A DNA stretch of 64,000 bases, taken from the NCBI GenBank assembly GCA_039527025.1, contig BAAAJN010000007.1, positions 186,001-250,000 on the forward strand, read 5' to 3'. A program made the translations under genes and the position numbers. This document shows positions 24,982 to 32,334 of the stretch, one piece after another. The DNA is from Microlunatus lacustris (GTDB lineage: Bacteria > Actinomycetota > Actinomycetes > Propionibacteriales > Propionibacteriaceae). The notes beneath the pieces were generated by a model. The model ran no database searches. It was not told where the DNA came from and worked only from the letters and a program-made list of their open reading frames with translations. Position 1 is the first letter of the stretch; each line of letters opens with the position of its first letter.

Positions 24982-26067
24982 TCAGACCCGGTACGCCGCG
25001 GTCAGCGGGCAGCTGAAGGTGTCCGGCCGACCCTGCACGCTGACGTCGTTGAGGTAGCTGAGCACGTGCCGGTAGGCCTCGACGAGGGTCGTCTCGGTGT
25101 AGGGGATGCCGTGCTCGTCGCAGTAGGCGCGGACGTGCACCGCGGCGCGGCGCAGGTTCGGCCGGGCCATCCCCGGGAACAGGTGGTGCTCGACCTGGTG
25201 CGCCAGCCCGCCCATCAGGAAGTGCACGACGGGACCACCGGTGATGTTGCGGGACATCAGCACCTGACGGCGCAGGAAGTCGACCTTGACCCCGCGGTCG
25301 ACGATGGGCATGGCCACGTGGTTGGGGGTGAAGGCGCCGCCGAGCAGGAAGCCGAAGACGCCGACCTGGACGCCGATGAAGGCGACGGCGATCCCCGGCG
25401 GCAGCAGCAGGAAGACCGCCACCGGGTAGCCGACCAGCCGGACCCCGACGAAGGCGATCTCGACCCAGCGGTGCCGCACGGGGCGCCGGTCGAGCAGGTG
25501 GCGGACCGAGGAGACGTGCAGGCTGAGACCCTCCAGGGCCAGCAGCGGGAGGTAGAACCACCCCTGGCGCCGGGCCAGCCACTCCCCCAGCGTGCCGCGC
25601 GTCTCGACGGCTTCGGCGCTGAAGGCGACGGCGCCGCTGAGGATGTCCGGGTCCTTGCCGAGCTGGTTCGGGCTGGCGTGGTGGCGGGTGTGCTTGTGCA
25701 TCCACCAGCCGTAGCTGATCCCCACCAGCAGCCCGGACAGCACGCGGCCGGTCCAGTCGTTCCACCGGGCGGAGCGGAACATCTGCCGGTGCGACGCCTC
25801 GTGGCCGAGGAAGCCGAGCTGGGCCATCACGACCCCCAGAGCGCCGGCGAGCAGCAGCTGCAGCCAGGAGTCGCCCAGCAGCACCATGCCGGCCACCAGC
25901 GAGCCCAGGGCGACGGCTGCGGCCCCCAGGCAGGTCCAGTAGAAGCCGTAGGTCCGGCCCATCAGGCCCTCGGCCTGGACCCGACGGGTCAGCTCGGTGA
26001 AGTCGCTGACGTAGCGCTGGCCGGCGCGGCCCCGCTCGCGGGGCACTGCAGTGGGGAGAGTGGTCAT
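24982..26067 (-). CDS. membrane fatty acid desaturase
   Basis: A 361-residue integral membrane desaturase. Three His boxes for the di-iron centre are present: GHEASHRQ (about 112-119), HKHTRHH (about 147-153) and HQVEHHLFPG (about 305-314). The box spacing and HQVEHH (Gln before the third box) resemble front-end or linoleoyl-CoA type desaturases. Four hydrophobic helices lie around these boxes. No cytochrome b5 domain is fused. ATG 26067 starts the conserved protein; the open frame to 26163 lacks protein character. Expected role: introducing double bonds in membrane lipids. Confidence 0.92.
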   Translation of the reverse strand: MTTLPTAVPRERGRAGQRYVSDFTELTRRVQAEGLMGRTYGFYWTCLGAAAVALGSLVAGMVLLGDSWLQLLLAGALGVVMAQLGFLGHEASHRQMFRSARWNDWTGRVLSGLLVGISYGWWMHKHTRHHASPNQLGKDPDILSGAVAFSAEAVETRGTLGEWLARRQGWFYLPLLALEGLSLHVSSVRHLLDRRPVRHRWVEIAFVGVRLVGYPVAVFLLLPPGIAVAFIGVQVGVFGFLLGGAFTPNHVAMPIVDRGVKVDFLRRQVLMSRNITGGPVVHFLMGGLAHQVEHHLFPGMARPNLRRAAVHVRAYCDEHGIPYTETTLVEAYRHVLSYLNDVSVQGRPDTFSCPLTAAYRV

Positions 26068-26581
26068 CGGCGGCAGCCCTCGGTTCTTCGTGCTGAAGAC
26101 TGCACGGTCGGGCAGCTCGCCGCCAACGTACTCCACGACCCGCATACGGTGTACACAGAGCACGGAACTCGGGGGTGGACGCGGGAGGGCGCCGCAGCCG
26201 CTCGCGAGTCCGGGCTGGGGGCAGAGAAGAGGTCCGTGTTCGCCTGCTCGGGGGTTCAGGTGACCACGGACCTCTCAGGAACTAGACAACCACGTCGGAC
26301 GGCCGAGCGCCAGGGTTCTGGTGTCATGTGGAGGTCATGTCCGATAGTGGACAAGGCGCTATCCAACTCTGGGACCGGGTGACACGATCGACGCCGTACG
26401 GCGACCGACGATCGGGGGATCCAGCCGCCGCACCTGCAGGCTGAGCCCGCGTCGAGCCTCGTGCTCCGCGGGCTCAGTTGCGCTCCGGCCAGCTCTCCGC
26501 GGACCCGGGTATCAGCAGCACCACCGGCGGCTCCTGATCGACGGACCGGGATCCCCCCGGGCCCGTTCCCGAGGAGCTCCC
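26068..26581. other. 514-bp non-coding region with inverted repeats
   Basis: No convincing gene is present. It holds an 11-bp perfect inverted repeat AGAGGTCCGTG / CACGGACCTCT (26228-26238 and 26265-26275, 26-nt loop), a 12-bp palindrome CGCCGTACGGCG (26392-26403) and an 11-bp hairpin CTGAGCCCGCG / CGCGGGCTCAG (26441-26451 and 26467-26477). The short palindrome GTGTACAC (26149-26156) lies about 80 bases before the desaturase start. Base composition from 26270 to 26390 is less GC-rich than the surroundings. Confidence 0.6.
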
Positions 26582-27097
26582 ATGCCGAAGCACACCGTCC
26601 GCGCCGCCGCCGTCGCCGCGGCCTGCCTGACCGCCACCGTCGCCCTGGCCCCGGACGCCGCGGCCGGCACCCGGACCTTCAAGGACGGTGGTGCTCACCT
26701 CACCACCGTGGTGGTGGCCCACACGACGTCGAAGTTGACGGTCACCGCGGACGTCGGCTCGATGGACATCGGCGACTACTTCACCTTCTGGCTGGACACC
26801 GACGCCGACAACCGCGGCCCCGAGTACAAGGCCGAGGTGTGGCCCAACAGCGACGGCATCGCGCTGCTGCGGGTGGGCAGCTTCTCCAGCAGGGGCACTC
26901 CCGTGGACTGCGACGGCTTCCGGGCCAGAGCCGACGTGTACGGGCCCCAGGAGGTCGCCATCACCGTCCCGCGGAGCTGCATCGCGAAGCCGTCGAAGGT
27001 GCGCGTCGCCGTCCGGGCCTTCTACGACGTACCGGGACCGGACGTCATCGACTGGGGTCCGGGCACGAAGAAGTTCTTCGGCTGGGTCGCCCGCTGA
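26582..27097 (+). CDS. secreted protein of unknown function
   Basis: A 171-residue protein with an N-terminal Sec signal (MPKHTVRAAAVAAACLTATV, predicted cleavage near APDAAAG). The mature part is beta-rich, with aromatic and Asp-rich segments such as DYFTFWLDTDADNRGPEYK and two Cys (PVDCDG, PRSCIA) that may form a disulfide. I recognise no domain. ATG 26582 follows GAGGAG by 6 nt. It is isolated, with 514 bases of non-coding DNA before it and the SPFH gene about 90 bases after. Confidence 0.75.
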   Translation: MPKHTVRAAAVAAACLTATVALAPDAAAGTRTFKDGGAHLTTVVVAHTTSKLTVTADVGSMDIGDYFTFWLDTDADNRGPEYKAEVWPNSDGIALLRVGSFSSRGTPVDCDGFRARADVYGPQEVAITVPRSCIAKPSKVRVAVRAFYDVPGPDVIDWGPGTKKFFGWVAR

Positions 27098-27184
27098 GAT
27101 CTGGGCTCTCCGCAGGCTCGGAGTCGGGGGGCGAGCCGGCGGTCAACTACCGTGGGCTGCCCCTCCCCCTCTGATCGGAGTGCC

Positions 27185-28558
27185 GTGCTCGAGCTCACCA
27201 CGACTCTCGTCATCGCCGTCGCCATCGCCGTCGTCGTCCTCATCGCGCTGTTCGTGCTGATCCGCAGCTACCGCACCGCCCGTCCGGACGAGGCGCTGAT
27301 CATCACCGGGCGGAGCGCGAGCAAGCCCTCCAAGGTCGTCGTCGGCGCCCGGTCGGTGGTGTACCCGTTCGTGAACAAGGCCTACACCCTCAGCCTGGCG
27401 TCGCGCTCGGTGCAGGTGACCGTCGAGGGCATCTCCAAGAACGGCATCAAGCTCCTCCTGCAGGGCGTCGCGCAGGTCAAGGTCGGCGGCGACGAGGAGA
27501 ACGTCCGGCTGGCCGCCCAGCGCTTCCTGCAGCAGCAGGACCAGATCGAGCGCTACACCCAGGACATCCTGGCCGGGTCGCTGCGCTCGGTGGTCGGCAC
27601 GCTCACGGTCGAGCAGATCATCCACGAGCGCGCGGCCCTGGCGAAGTCGGTGCAGGACGTCGCGCTCGAGTCGCTCAACAACCAGGGGCTGATCGTCGAC
27701 ACGCTGCAGATCTCCAGCGTCGAGGACGACACCAACTACCTGCGCAACCTCGGCCGGCCCGAGAGCGCCCAGGTCGAGAAGACCGCGGCCATCGCCGAGG
27801 CCAACGCCCGCCAGGAGGCCGCCGAGAAGCAGGCCGTCTCCGACGAGGGCATCGCCATCGCCCAGCAGCGGCTCGCCATCCGGCGGGCCGAGCTGAAGGA
27901 GCAGACCGACGCCCGGCAGGCGGCCGCCGACGCGGCCGGACCGCTGGCTCAGGCCGAGCAGCGGCAGGCGATCATCCAGCGCGAGGAGCAGGTCGCGGTC
28001 CGCCAGGCCGAGCTCAAGGAGCGCCAGCTGGACACCGAGGTCCGCCGCCCGGCCGACGCCGCGAAGTACCGGGCCGAGCAGGAGGCCGCGGGCGTGCTGG
28101 CCGGGCGCCGGGCCGAGGCGGAGGCCCGGCGGGCTGACGGCCTGGCCGAGGCCGAGGCGCTGGAAGCCGCGGGCCGGGCGGAGGCCGCCGGGGTGCTGGC
28201 CAAGGCCGAGGCCTACGCGCAGTTCAACGACGCCGCCGTCATCGACCGGCTGGTCGACGTGCTGCCGAAGATCGCCCGGGAGCTGGCCGCCCCCTACGGC
28301 AACATCAAGGACCTCACCGTCATCTCCAACGACGGGGCGGGGCAGCTGTCCCGCAACATCGCCGGCAACGTCAACGACACCGTCACCCTGCTGGAGAAGA
28401 TGACCGGGGTGGACCTGCGCCAGCTGGTCGACCGGATCTCCGCCGGCGGCCGGACCTCGACGACCGGGACCTCGCCGTCGTCGCCCGCCGCCTTCGCCCC
28501 GGTCGCGGTGGCCGTCGACGGGCAGCACACCGAGCCGGTCGGGGCCCAGGGCGGCTGA
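27185..28558 (+). CDS. SPFH/flotillin-like membrane protein
   Basis: A 457-residue protein. A single N-terminal membrane helix (about 5-25, TLVIAVAIAVVVLIALFVL) is followed by an SPFH/band-7 domain (about 35-190) and a long Ala/Glu-rich coiled coil (about 200-350: AEANARQEAAEKQA, RRAEAEARRADGLAEAEA) typical of flotillins. A Ser/Thr/Pro-rich tail ends the protein. Flotillins organise membrane microdomains. GTG 27185, with GGAG 4 nt before it, starts just ahead of the helix; an earlier frame start at 27152 adds unrelated residues. No NfeD partner is adjacent. Confidence 0.9.
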   Translation: MLELTTTLVIAVAIAVVVLIALFVLIRSYRTARPDEALIITGRSASKPSKVVVGARSVVYPFVNKAYTLSLASRSVQVTVEGISKNGIKLLLQGVAQVKVGGDEENVRLAAQRFLQQQDQIERYTQDILAGSLRSVVGTLTVEQIIHERAALAKSVQDVALESLNNQGLIVDTLQISSVEDDTNYLRNLGRPESAQVEKTAAIAEANARQEAAEKQAVSDEGIAIAQQRLAIRRAELKEQTDARQAAADAAGPLAQAEQRQAIIQREEQVAVRQAELKERQLDTEVRRPADAAKYRAEQEAAGVLAGRRAEAEARRADGLAEAEALEAAGRAEAAGVLAKAEAYAQFNDAAVIDRLVDVLPKIARELAAPYGNIKDLTVISNDGAGQLSRNIAGNVNDTVTLLEKMTGVDLRQLVDRISAGGRTSTTGTSPSSPAAFAPVAVAVDGQHTEPVGAQGG

Positions 28559-28580
28559 GGCCCACGGGCCGGCTGGCCGG

Positions 28581-29504
28581 TCAGACCAGCGGGAACCGGT
28601 CCGGCCGGGTGGTCGCGAGGTCGCGCAGGAACGCTCCCTGGCGGGGGTCGGCCCAGGCCTGCTCGTCGTTGTCGGCGAGCGCCCAGCCGCCCTCCTCCCA
28701 CAGCAGGTGGTCCACGGCCTCGCGCCACAGCCGCTGCTCGGCGGCGTCCAACCGCACGTGCGCCCGGTAGGCGTCCCGGAAGACCGTCCACTCAGGGTCG
28801 TCGAACAGCCGGCCCGGCGCCGTGGGGCACTCGTGGTGGAAGAGCAGCACGGCCAGGGCGAGGTCGAACAGCCGCGGCTCGCGGCCTCCGTTGTCGGGGT
28901 CGACGAGCACCGGGCCGCCGTCGTCCGGCCAGACCAGGTTGACGGCCTTGAAGTCGCTGCTGACGCCCACGGCGGGCAGACCCGCGGCCTGCAGCGCCGG
29001 CAGCTGCCGGGCCCAGCGGTCCGCGAGGGCGGTCATCAGGGCCGGGTCGGGCACCTTCTGGGCGAGCTCGTCGAGCTCCTCGGCGACGCCGGCCCGGTCC
29101 ACCTCGGGCCACCGGTAGCCGCGGAGCGCGGACGGGTCGACCCCCAGCGCGTGCTGGCGGCCCAGCAGGTCCCCGGCCTGGCGGACCTGGTCCGGCTGCC
29201 CGCGGTAGGGCCCGCCCGCCACCCAGGGGTAGACCACCCACCAGTCCTCACCGACCTGCTGCGGGTTCGGCACCGGCAGCGCGACCGGGCTGACCACCGC
29301 GAAGCCGGCCGCCGCGGCGGCCCGCGTCCAGTCCGCCATCGCGTGCGCGTTCGCCGCCTGGCGCGCGGTCCGCTTGACCACGACCGGACTCCCGTCCGGG
29401 GCCGATCCCCGCAACACCGGTGACCAGGGCGAGAGCGACGCCGGGTCGACGTCCACCAGACCGAACGCGGCGGCCAGCGTGGCGGGGTCGGGGGCGACGT
29501 CCAT
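28581..29504 (-). CDS. aminoglycoside-phosphotransferase-like kinase fold protein
   Basis: A 307-residue protein of the APH/choline kinase-like fold. SPVVVKRTARQAAN provides the nucleotide Lys near 43; GVSSDFKAVNLVW (about 180) matches the catalytic HxDxxxxN loop with Ser in place of His, keeping Asp and Asn; VLVDPDNGGREPRLFDLA is the metal-binding DxD region. The substrate is unknown and there is no reason to assume drug resistance. ATG 29504 is 6 nt after TAGAGT. It is divergent from the guanidine exporter, whose leader begins nearby. Confidence 0.78.
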   Translation of the reverse strand: MDVAPDPATLAAAFGLVDVDPASLSPWSPVLRGSAPDGSPVVVKRTARQAANAHAMADWTRAAAAAGFAVVSPVALPVPNPQQVGEDWWVVYPWVAGGPYRGQPDQVRQAGDLLGRQHALGVDPSALRGYRWPEVDRAGVAEELDELAQKVPDPALMTALADRWARQLPALQAAGLPAVGVSSDFKAVNLVWPDDGGPVLVDPDNGGREPRLFDLALAVLLFHHECPTAPGRLFDDPEWTVFRDAYRAHVRLDAAEQRLWREAVDHLLWEEGGWALADNDEQAWADPRQGAFLRDLATTRPDRFPLV

Positions 29505-29510
29505 GGGCCG

Positions 29511-29516
29511 ACTCTA
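29511..29516 (-). promoter_or_regulatory. -10 box of the kinase-like gene (leaderless)
   Basis: TAGAGT on the minus strand, 6 nt before ATG 29504; it lies back to back with the exporter promoter at 29531. Confidence 0.5.
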
Positions 29517-29530
29517 GGACCGGGCTCGGC

Positions 29531-29536
29531 TAGGCT
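29531..29536 (+). promoter_or_regulatory. -10 box of the guanidine exporter transcript
   Basis: TAGGCT, about 24 bases before the riboswitch. Transcription from about 29543 would include the whole aptamer. Confidence 0.5.
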
Positions 29537-29559
29537 CGGCACACGGCGTCGGCACGCCG

Positions 29560-29603
29560 CCGGACGAGGCCACCCAGTACCCGGACAGCGACAAGACTGG
29601 GTG
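29560..29603 (+). promoter_or_regulatory. guanidine-III riboswitch
   Basis: The leader carries the hallmarks of this class in order: CCGGACGAGG (29560-29569), TACCCGG (29578-29584) and GACAAGAC (29590-29597). CCGG at 29560-29563 can pair with CCGG at 29581-29584, and CACCCAG (29571-29577) pairs perfectly with CTGGGTG (29597-29603), giving the compact pseudoknot. It ends one base before the ribosome site GAGAGG (29605-29610), which suggests control of translation. The downstream gene is a guanidinium-type SMR exporter, the expected partner. Confidence 0.93.
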
Positions 29604-29619
29604 CGAGAGGTGGTTCGTC

Positions 29620-29943
29620 ATGGCGTGGATCGTGCTCGTCGTCGCCGGGGTGCTGGAGGCGGTGTGGGCCACGGCCCTCGGCCGCTCGGAGGGGTTCACC
29701 CGGCTGGCGCCCACCATCGTGTTCGGGATCGCCCTGCTGCTCAGCATGGCCGGGCTGGGCTTCGCGCTGCGCGATCTCCCGACCGGGACCGCCTACGCGG
29801 TCTGGGTGGGCATCGGCGCGGCCTGCACCGTCGCCTGGGCGATGGCCACGGGGGCGGAGTCGGTGTCGGTCGTCAAGGTGCTGCTGATCCTCGGGCTGGT
29901 GGGCTGCGTCGTCGGACTCAAGGTGGTCAGCGACAGCCACTGA
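29620..29943 (+). CDS. SMR-family guanidinium exporter (Gdx/SugE type)
   Basis: A 107-residue four-helix small multidrug resistance protein. Glu13 in GVLEAVWATAL is the proton and cation binding residue, and the sequence AVWATALGRSEGFT is typical of the SugE/Gdx subgroup, not EmrE. Gdx members export guanidinium ion in exchange for protons. The guanidine-III riboswitch just upstream strongly supports this substrate. It is a single gene, so it probably forms an antiparallel homodimer. A pair of overlapping hairpins ends the transcript before the convergent araA gene. Confidence 0.95.
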   Translation: MAWIVLVVAGVLEAVWATALGRSEGFTRLAPTIVFGIALLLSMAGLGFALRDLPTGTAYAVWVGIGAACTVAWAMATGAESVSVVKVLLILGLVGCVVGLKVVSDSH

Positions 29944-29945
29944 CC

Positions 29946-29980
29946 GTCCCGGCCCGGCCGGGACGCCGTCACGGCGTCCC
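29946..29980. terminator. overlapping hairpins between convergent gdx and araA
   Basis: Two mutually exclusive stems: GTCCCGGC / GCCGGGAC (29946-29964) and GGGACGCCG / CGGCGTCCC with a TCA loop (29960-29980). They lie between the exporter stop and the araA stop and could end both transcripts. Confidence 0.7.
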
Positions 29981-29999
29981 GAACCAGGTCAGCGGGACG

Positions 30000-31499
30000 T
30001 CAGAAACCCATCCCCAGCCGGTAGGCGGCCTGGTTCCAGCGGATCTCGTTGCCGAAGTCCCGGCTGGTGGTGGCGCCGTCGATGACCAGCAGCTCCACGC
30101 CGACCATCCGGGCGAAGTCGGTCAGCTCCTCGGTGCCGACGGACTGCGACAAGACCGTGTGGTGCGGGCCGCCGGCCATCAGCCACGCCTCGGCCGAGGT
30201 GGACAGCGACGGCTTCGGCTCCCAGACGGCGCGGGCCACGGGCAGCTTGGGCAGCGGCTCGTCGGGGTCCACGACCTCGACCTCGTTGAGCACCAGCCGG
30301 AAGCGGTCGCCGAGGTCGCAGATGCCGACCACCGCGGCCGGGCCGGTCGTCGCGTCGAAGACCAGGCGGACCGGGTCCTCCCGGTCGCCGATGCCCAGCG
30401 GGTGGATCTCGATGCGCGGCCGGCCGGCGGCGATGGTCGGGCAGACCTCGAGCATGTGCGCGCCGAGGATCTTCGGGGTGCCCGGGCCCAGGTGGTAGGT
30501 GTAGTCCTCCATGAAGGACGTGCCCTGCGGCAGGCCCGCGCCCATCGCCTTGATGGTGTGCAGCATGACCGAGGTCTTCCAGTCGCCCTCGCCGCCGAAG
30601 CCGTAGCCCTCAGCCATCAGGCGCTGGACGGCCAGGCCGGGCAGCTGGCGCAGCCCGCCGAGGTCCTCGAAATTGGTGGTGAAGGCGCCGAAGCCGCCCG
30701 CGGTCAGGAACGAGCGCAGACCGGCCTCGATCCGGGCGCCGTAGCGCAGCGACTCGTGCCGCTCGCCGCCGACGGCCAGCTCGGGGGCCAGGTCGTAGAG
30801 GTCGGCGTACTGGGCGACCAGGTCGTCCACGTCGGACTCGGGCGCCCCGTCCACGACCTCGACCAGGTCGTTGACCCCGTAGGTGTTGACCGAGACGCCG
30901 AAGCGCAGCTGGGCCTCGACCTTGTCGCCCTCGGTGACCGCCACGTCGCGCATGTTGTCGCCGAACCGGGCCAGCTTGAGGGAGCGGATCGCGGCGGCGC
31001 CGACGGCAGCGCGCTGCCAGGCGGCGACGCGGGCCCGGACGGCCGGGTCGGAGACGTGACCGACGACGGTCTTGCGCGCCACCCCGAGCCGGGTCTGGAT
31101 GTAGCCGAACTCCCGGTCGCCGTGCGCGGCCTGGTTGAGGTTCATGAAGTCCATGTCGATCTCGGACCACGGGAGCGAGACGTTGGCCTGGGTGTGCAGG
31201 TGCAGGAAGGGCGTGCGCAGCGCGTCCATCCCGGTGATCCACATCTTCGCCGGCGAGAAGGTGTGCATCCAGGCGATCACGCCGACCACTCCCGCGTCGG
31301 CGTTCGCCGCCAGCACCGTCTGGTGGATCGACTCGGAGTCGGTCAGCACGGGCCGCCACTCGACCGGCAGGCTGAGGTCGCCGCCCTCGTTCAGCTGCTC
31401 GACGATCTGGCGGGACTGCTGCTCGACCTGGGCGACGGTCTCGGGGCCGTAGAGGCCCTGGCTGCCGGTCAGGAACCACACGCGCGGGGTGGAGGTCAT
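30000..31499 (-). CDS. araA: L-arabinose isomerase
   Basis: A 499-residue enzyme that converts L-arabinose to L-ribulose. The N-terminus VWFLTGSQGLYGPETVAQV and the segments WMHTFSPAKMWI, EGDWKTSVMLHTIKAMG and FMEDYTYHL are family signatures; the last two include the metal and substrate His/Glu residues. Length is normal. ATG 31499 was chosen at the conserved start; the frame upstream overlaps araD. It follows araD after a 58-base gap and ends convergent to gdx. Confidence 0.96.
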   Translation of the reverse strand: MTSTPRVWFLTGSQGLYGPETVAQVEQQSRQIVEQLNEGGDLSLPVEWRPVLTDSESIHQTVLAANADAGVVGVIAWMHTFSPAKMWITGMDALRTPFLHLHTQANVSLPWSEIDMDFMNLNQAAHGDREFGYIQTRLGVARKTVVGHVSDPAVRARVAAWQRAAVGAAAIRSLKLARFGDNMRDVAVTEGDKVEAQLRFGVSVNTYGVNDLVEVVDGAPESDVDDLVAQYADLYDLAPELAVGGERHESLRYGARIEAGLRSFLTAGGFGAFTTNFEDLGGLRQLPGLAVQRLMAEGYGFGGEGDWKTSVMLHTIKAMGAGLPQGTSFMEDYTYHLGPGTPKILGAHMLEVCPTIAAGRPRIEIHPLGIGDREDPVRLVFDATTGPAAVVGICDLGDRFRLVLNEVEVVDPDEPLPKLPVARAVWEPKPSLSTSAEAWLMAGGPHHTVLSQSVGTEELTDFARMVGVELLVIDGATTSRDFGNEIRWNQAAYRLGMGF

Positions 31500-31557
31500 G
31501 GTCGTCGTCGATCCTTCGGTTGGTCGTGCGGCGGGCGGGGTGCGGGGCGGTCGGCGC

Positions 31558-32235
31558 TCAGCGCTGGCCGTAGGCGTTCTGGTAGCGGTCGTAGAGCCGG
31601 TCGACGTCGGCCTGCGGGATGGGCAGCGGTTCACCGAGCTGACGCGCGATGTGGACCGTCCGGGCCACCTCCTCGCACAGCACGGCGGCCTTGACGGCGG
31701 CCTTGGCGGTCCGGCCGACGGTGAACGGGCCGTGGTTCTGCATCAGCACCGCGCGGGAGCGGTGCTGCTCCAAGGTGGCGACGATCCCCTGGCCGATCGA
31801 GTCGTCGCCGATCAGCGCGAACGGACCGATGGGGATCTCACCGCCGAACTCGTCGGCCATCATCGTCAGCACGCAGGGGATCGGCTCGCCGCGGGAGGCC
31901 CAGGCCGTCGCGTAGGTGGAGTGGGTGTGCACCACCCCGCCCACCTCTGGCATGTGCGCGTAGACGTAGGCGTGCGCCGCGGTGTCGGAGGACGGCGCGT
32001 GCTCCCCCTCGACCAGGCGGCCCTCGAAGTCGCAGACCACCATGTTCTCCGGCGTCAGCTCGTCGTAGCTCACCCCGGACGGCTTGATGACCAGCAGGTC
32101 CCGGCCCGGGACGCGCGCCGACACGTTGCCCGCCGTCCAGACCACCAGCTCGTTGCGCGGCAGCTCGGCGTGCAGCGCCGCGACCTCCCGCCGGACCTGG
32201 TCCATGACGTCGCCGACCTCACGGGTGAGGCTCAT
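31558..32235 (-). CDS. araD: L-ribulose-5-phosphate 4-epimerase
   Basis: A 225-residue class II aldolase-fold epimerase acting after the kinase step of arabinose use. The zinc ligands are in VHTHSTYATAWA and a later His in LMQNHGPFTVG; WTAGNVSAR and IKPSGVSYDELT form the phosphate site. ATG 32235 overlaps the TGA of a 9-residue frame with a good ribosome site, so initiation may depend on coupling. The kinase gene araB, normally in this operon, is absent. Confidence 0.94.
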   Translation of the reverse strand: MSLTREVGDVMDQVRREVAALHAELPRNELVVWTAGNVSARVPGRDLLVIKPSGVSYDELTPENMVVCDFEGRLVEGEHAPSSDTAAHAYVYAHMPEVGGVVHTHSTYATAWASRGEPIPCVLTMMADEFGGEIPIGPFALIGDDSIGQGIVATLEQHRSRAVLMQNHGPFTVGRTAKAAVKAAVLCEEVARTVHIARQLGEPLPIPQADVDRLYDRYQNAYGQR

Positions 32236-32261
32236 GCGCGGACTTCGCTCTGATCGACCAT
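32232..32261 (-). CDS. 9-residue upstream frame coupled to araD
   Basis: ATG 32261 begins MVDQSEVRA and stops at a TGA that overlaps the araD ATG. It has its own GGAAGG 8 nt upstream, while araD has none. It may be a translational coupler or the trimmed start of a lost gene. Confidence 0.4.
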   Translation of the reverse strand: MVDQSEVRA

Positions 32262-32309
32262 CGTCGGTTCCTTCCGTCGGGGCGACGCCGGCAGCGGCGG
32301 GCCAGCAGA

Positions 32310-32323
32310 TGTTAACGTTCACA
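32310..32323 (-). promoter_or_regulatory. LacI-type operator of the araDA operon
   Basis: TGTTAACGTTCACA is a near-perfect 14-bp palindrome centred on AACGTT, the classic LacI/GalR-family operator form. It lies 75 bases before araD and just after the stop of the regulator gene, so the regulator probably controls araDA through it. Confidence 0.8.
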
Positions 32324-32334
32324 CGAAGACCAGG

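Noticed and set aside
28581..29504. Kinase-like gene as an antibiotic-resistance determinant
   Set aside because: Only the general APH fold is visible, the catalytic-loop His is missing and no mobile context exists.
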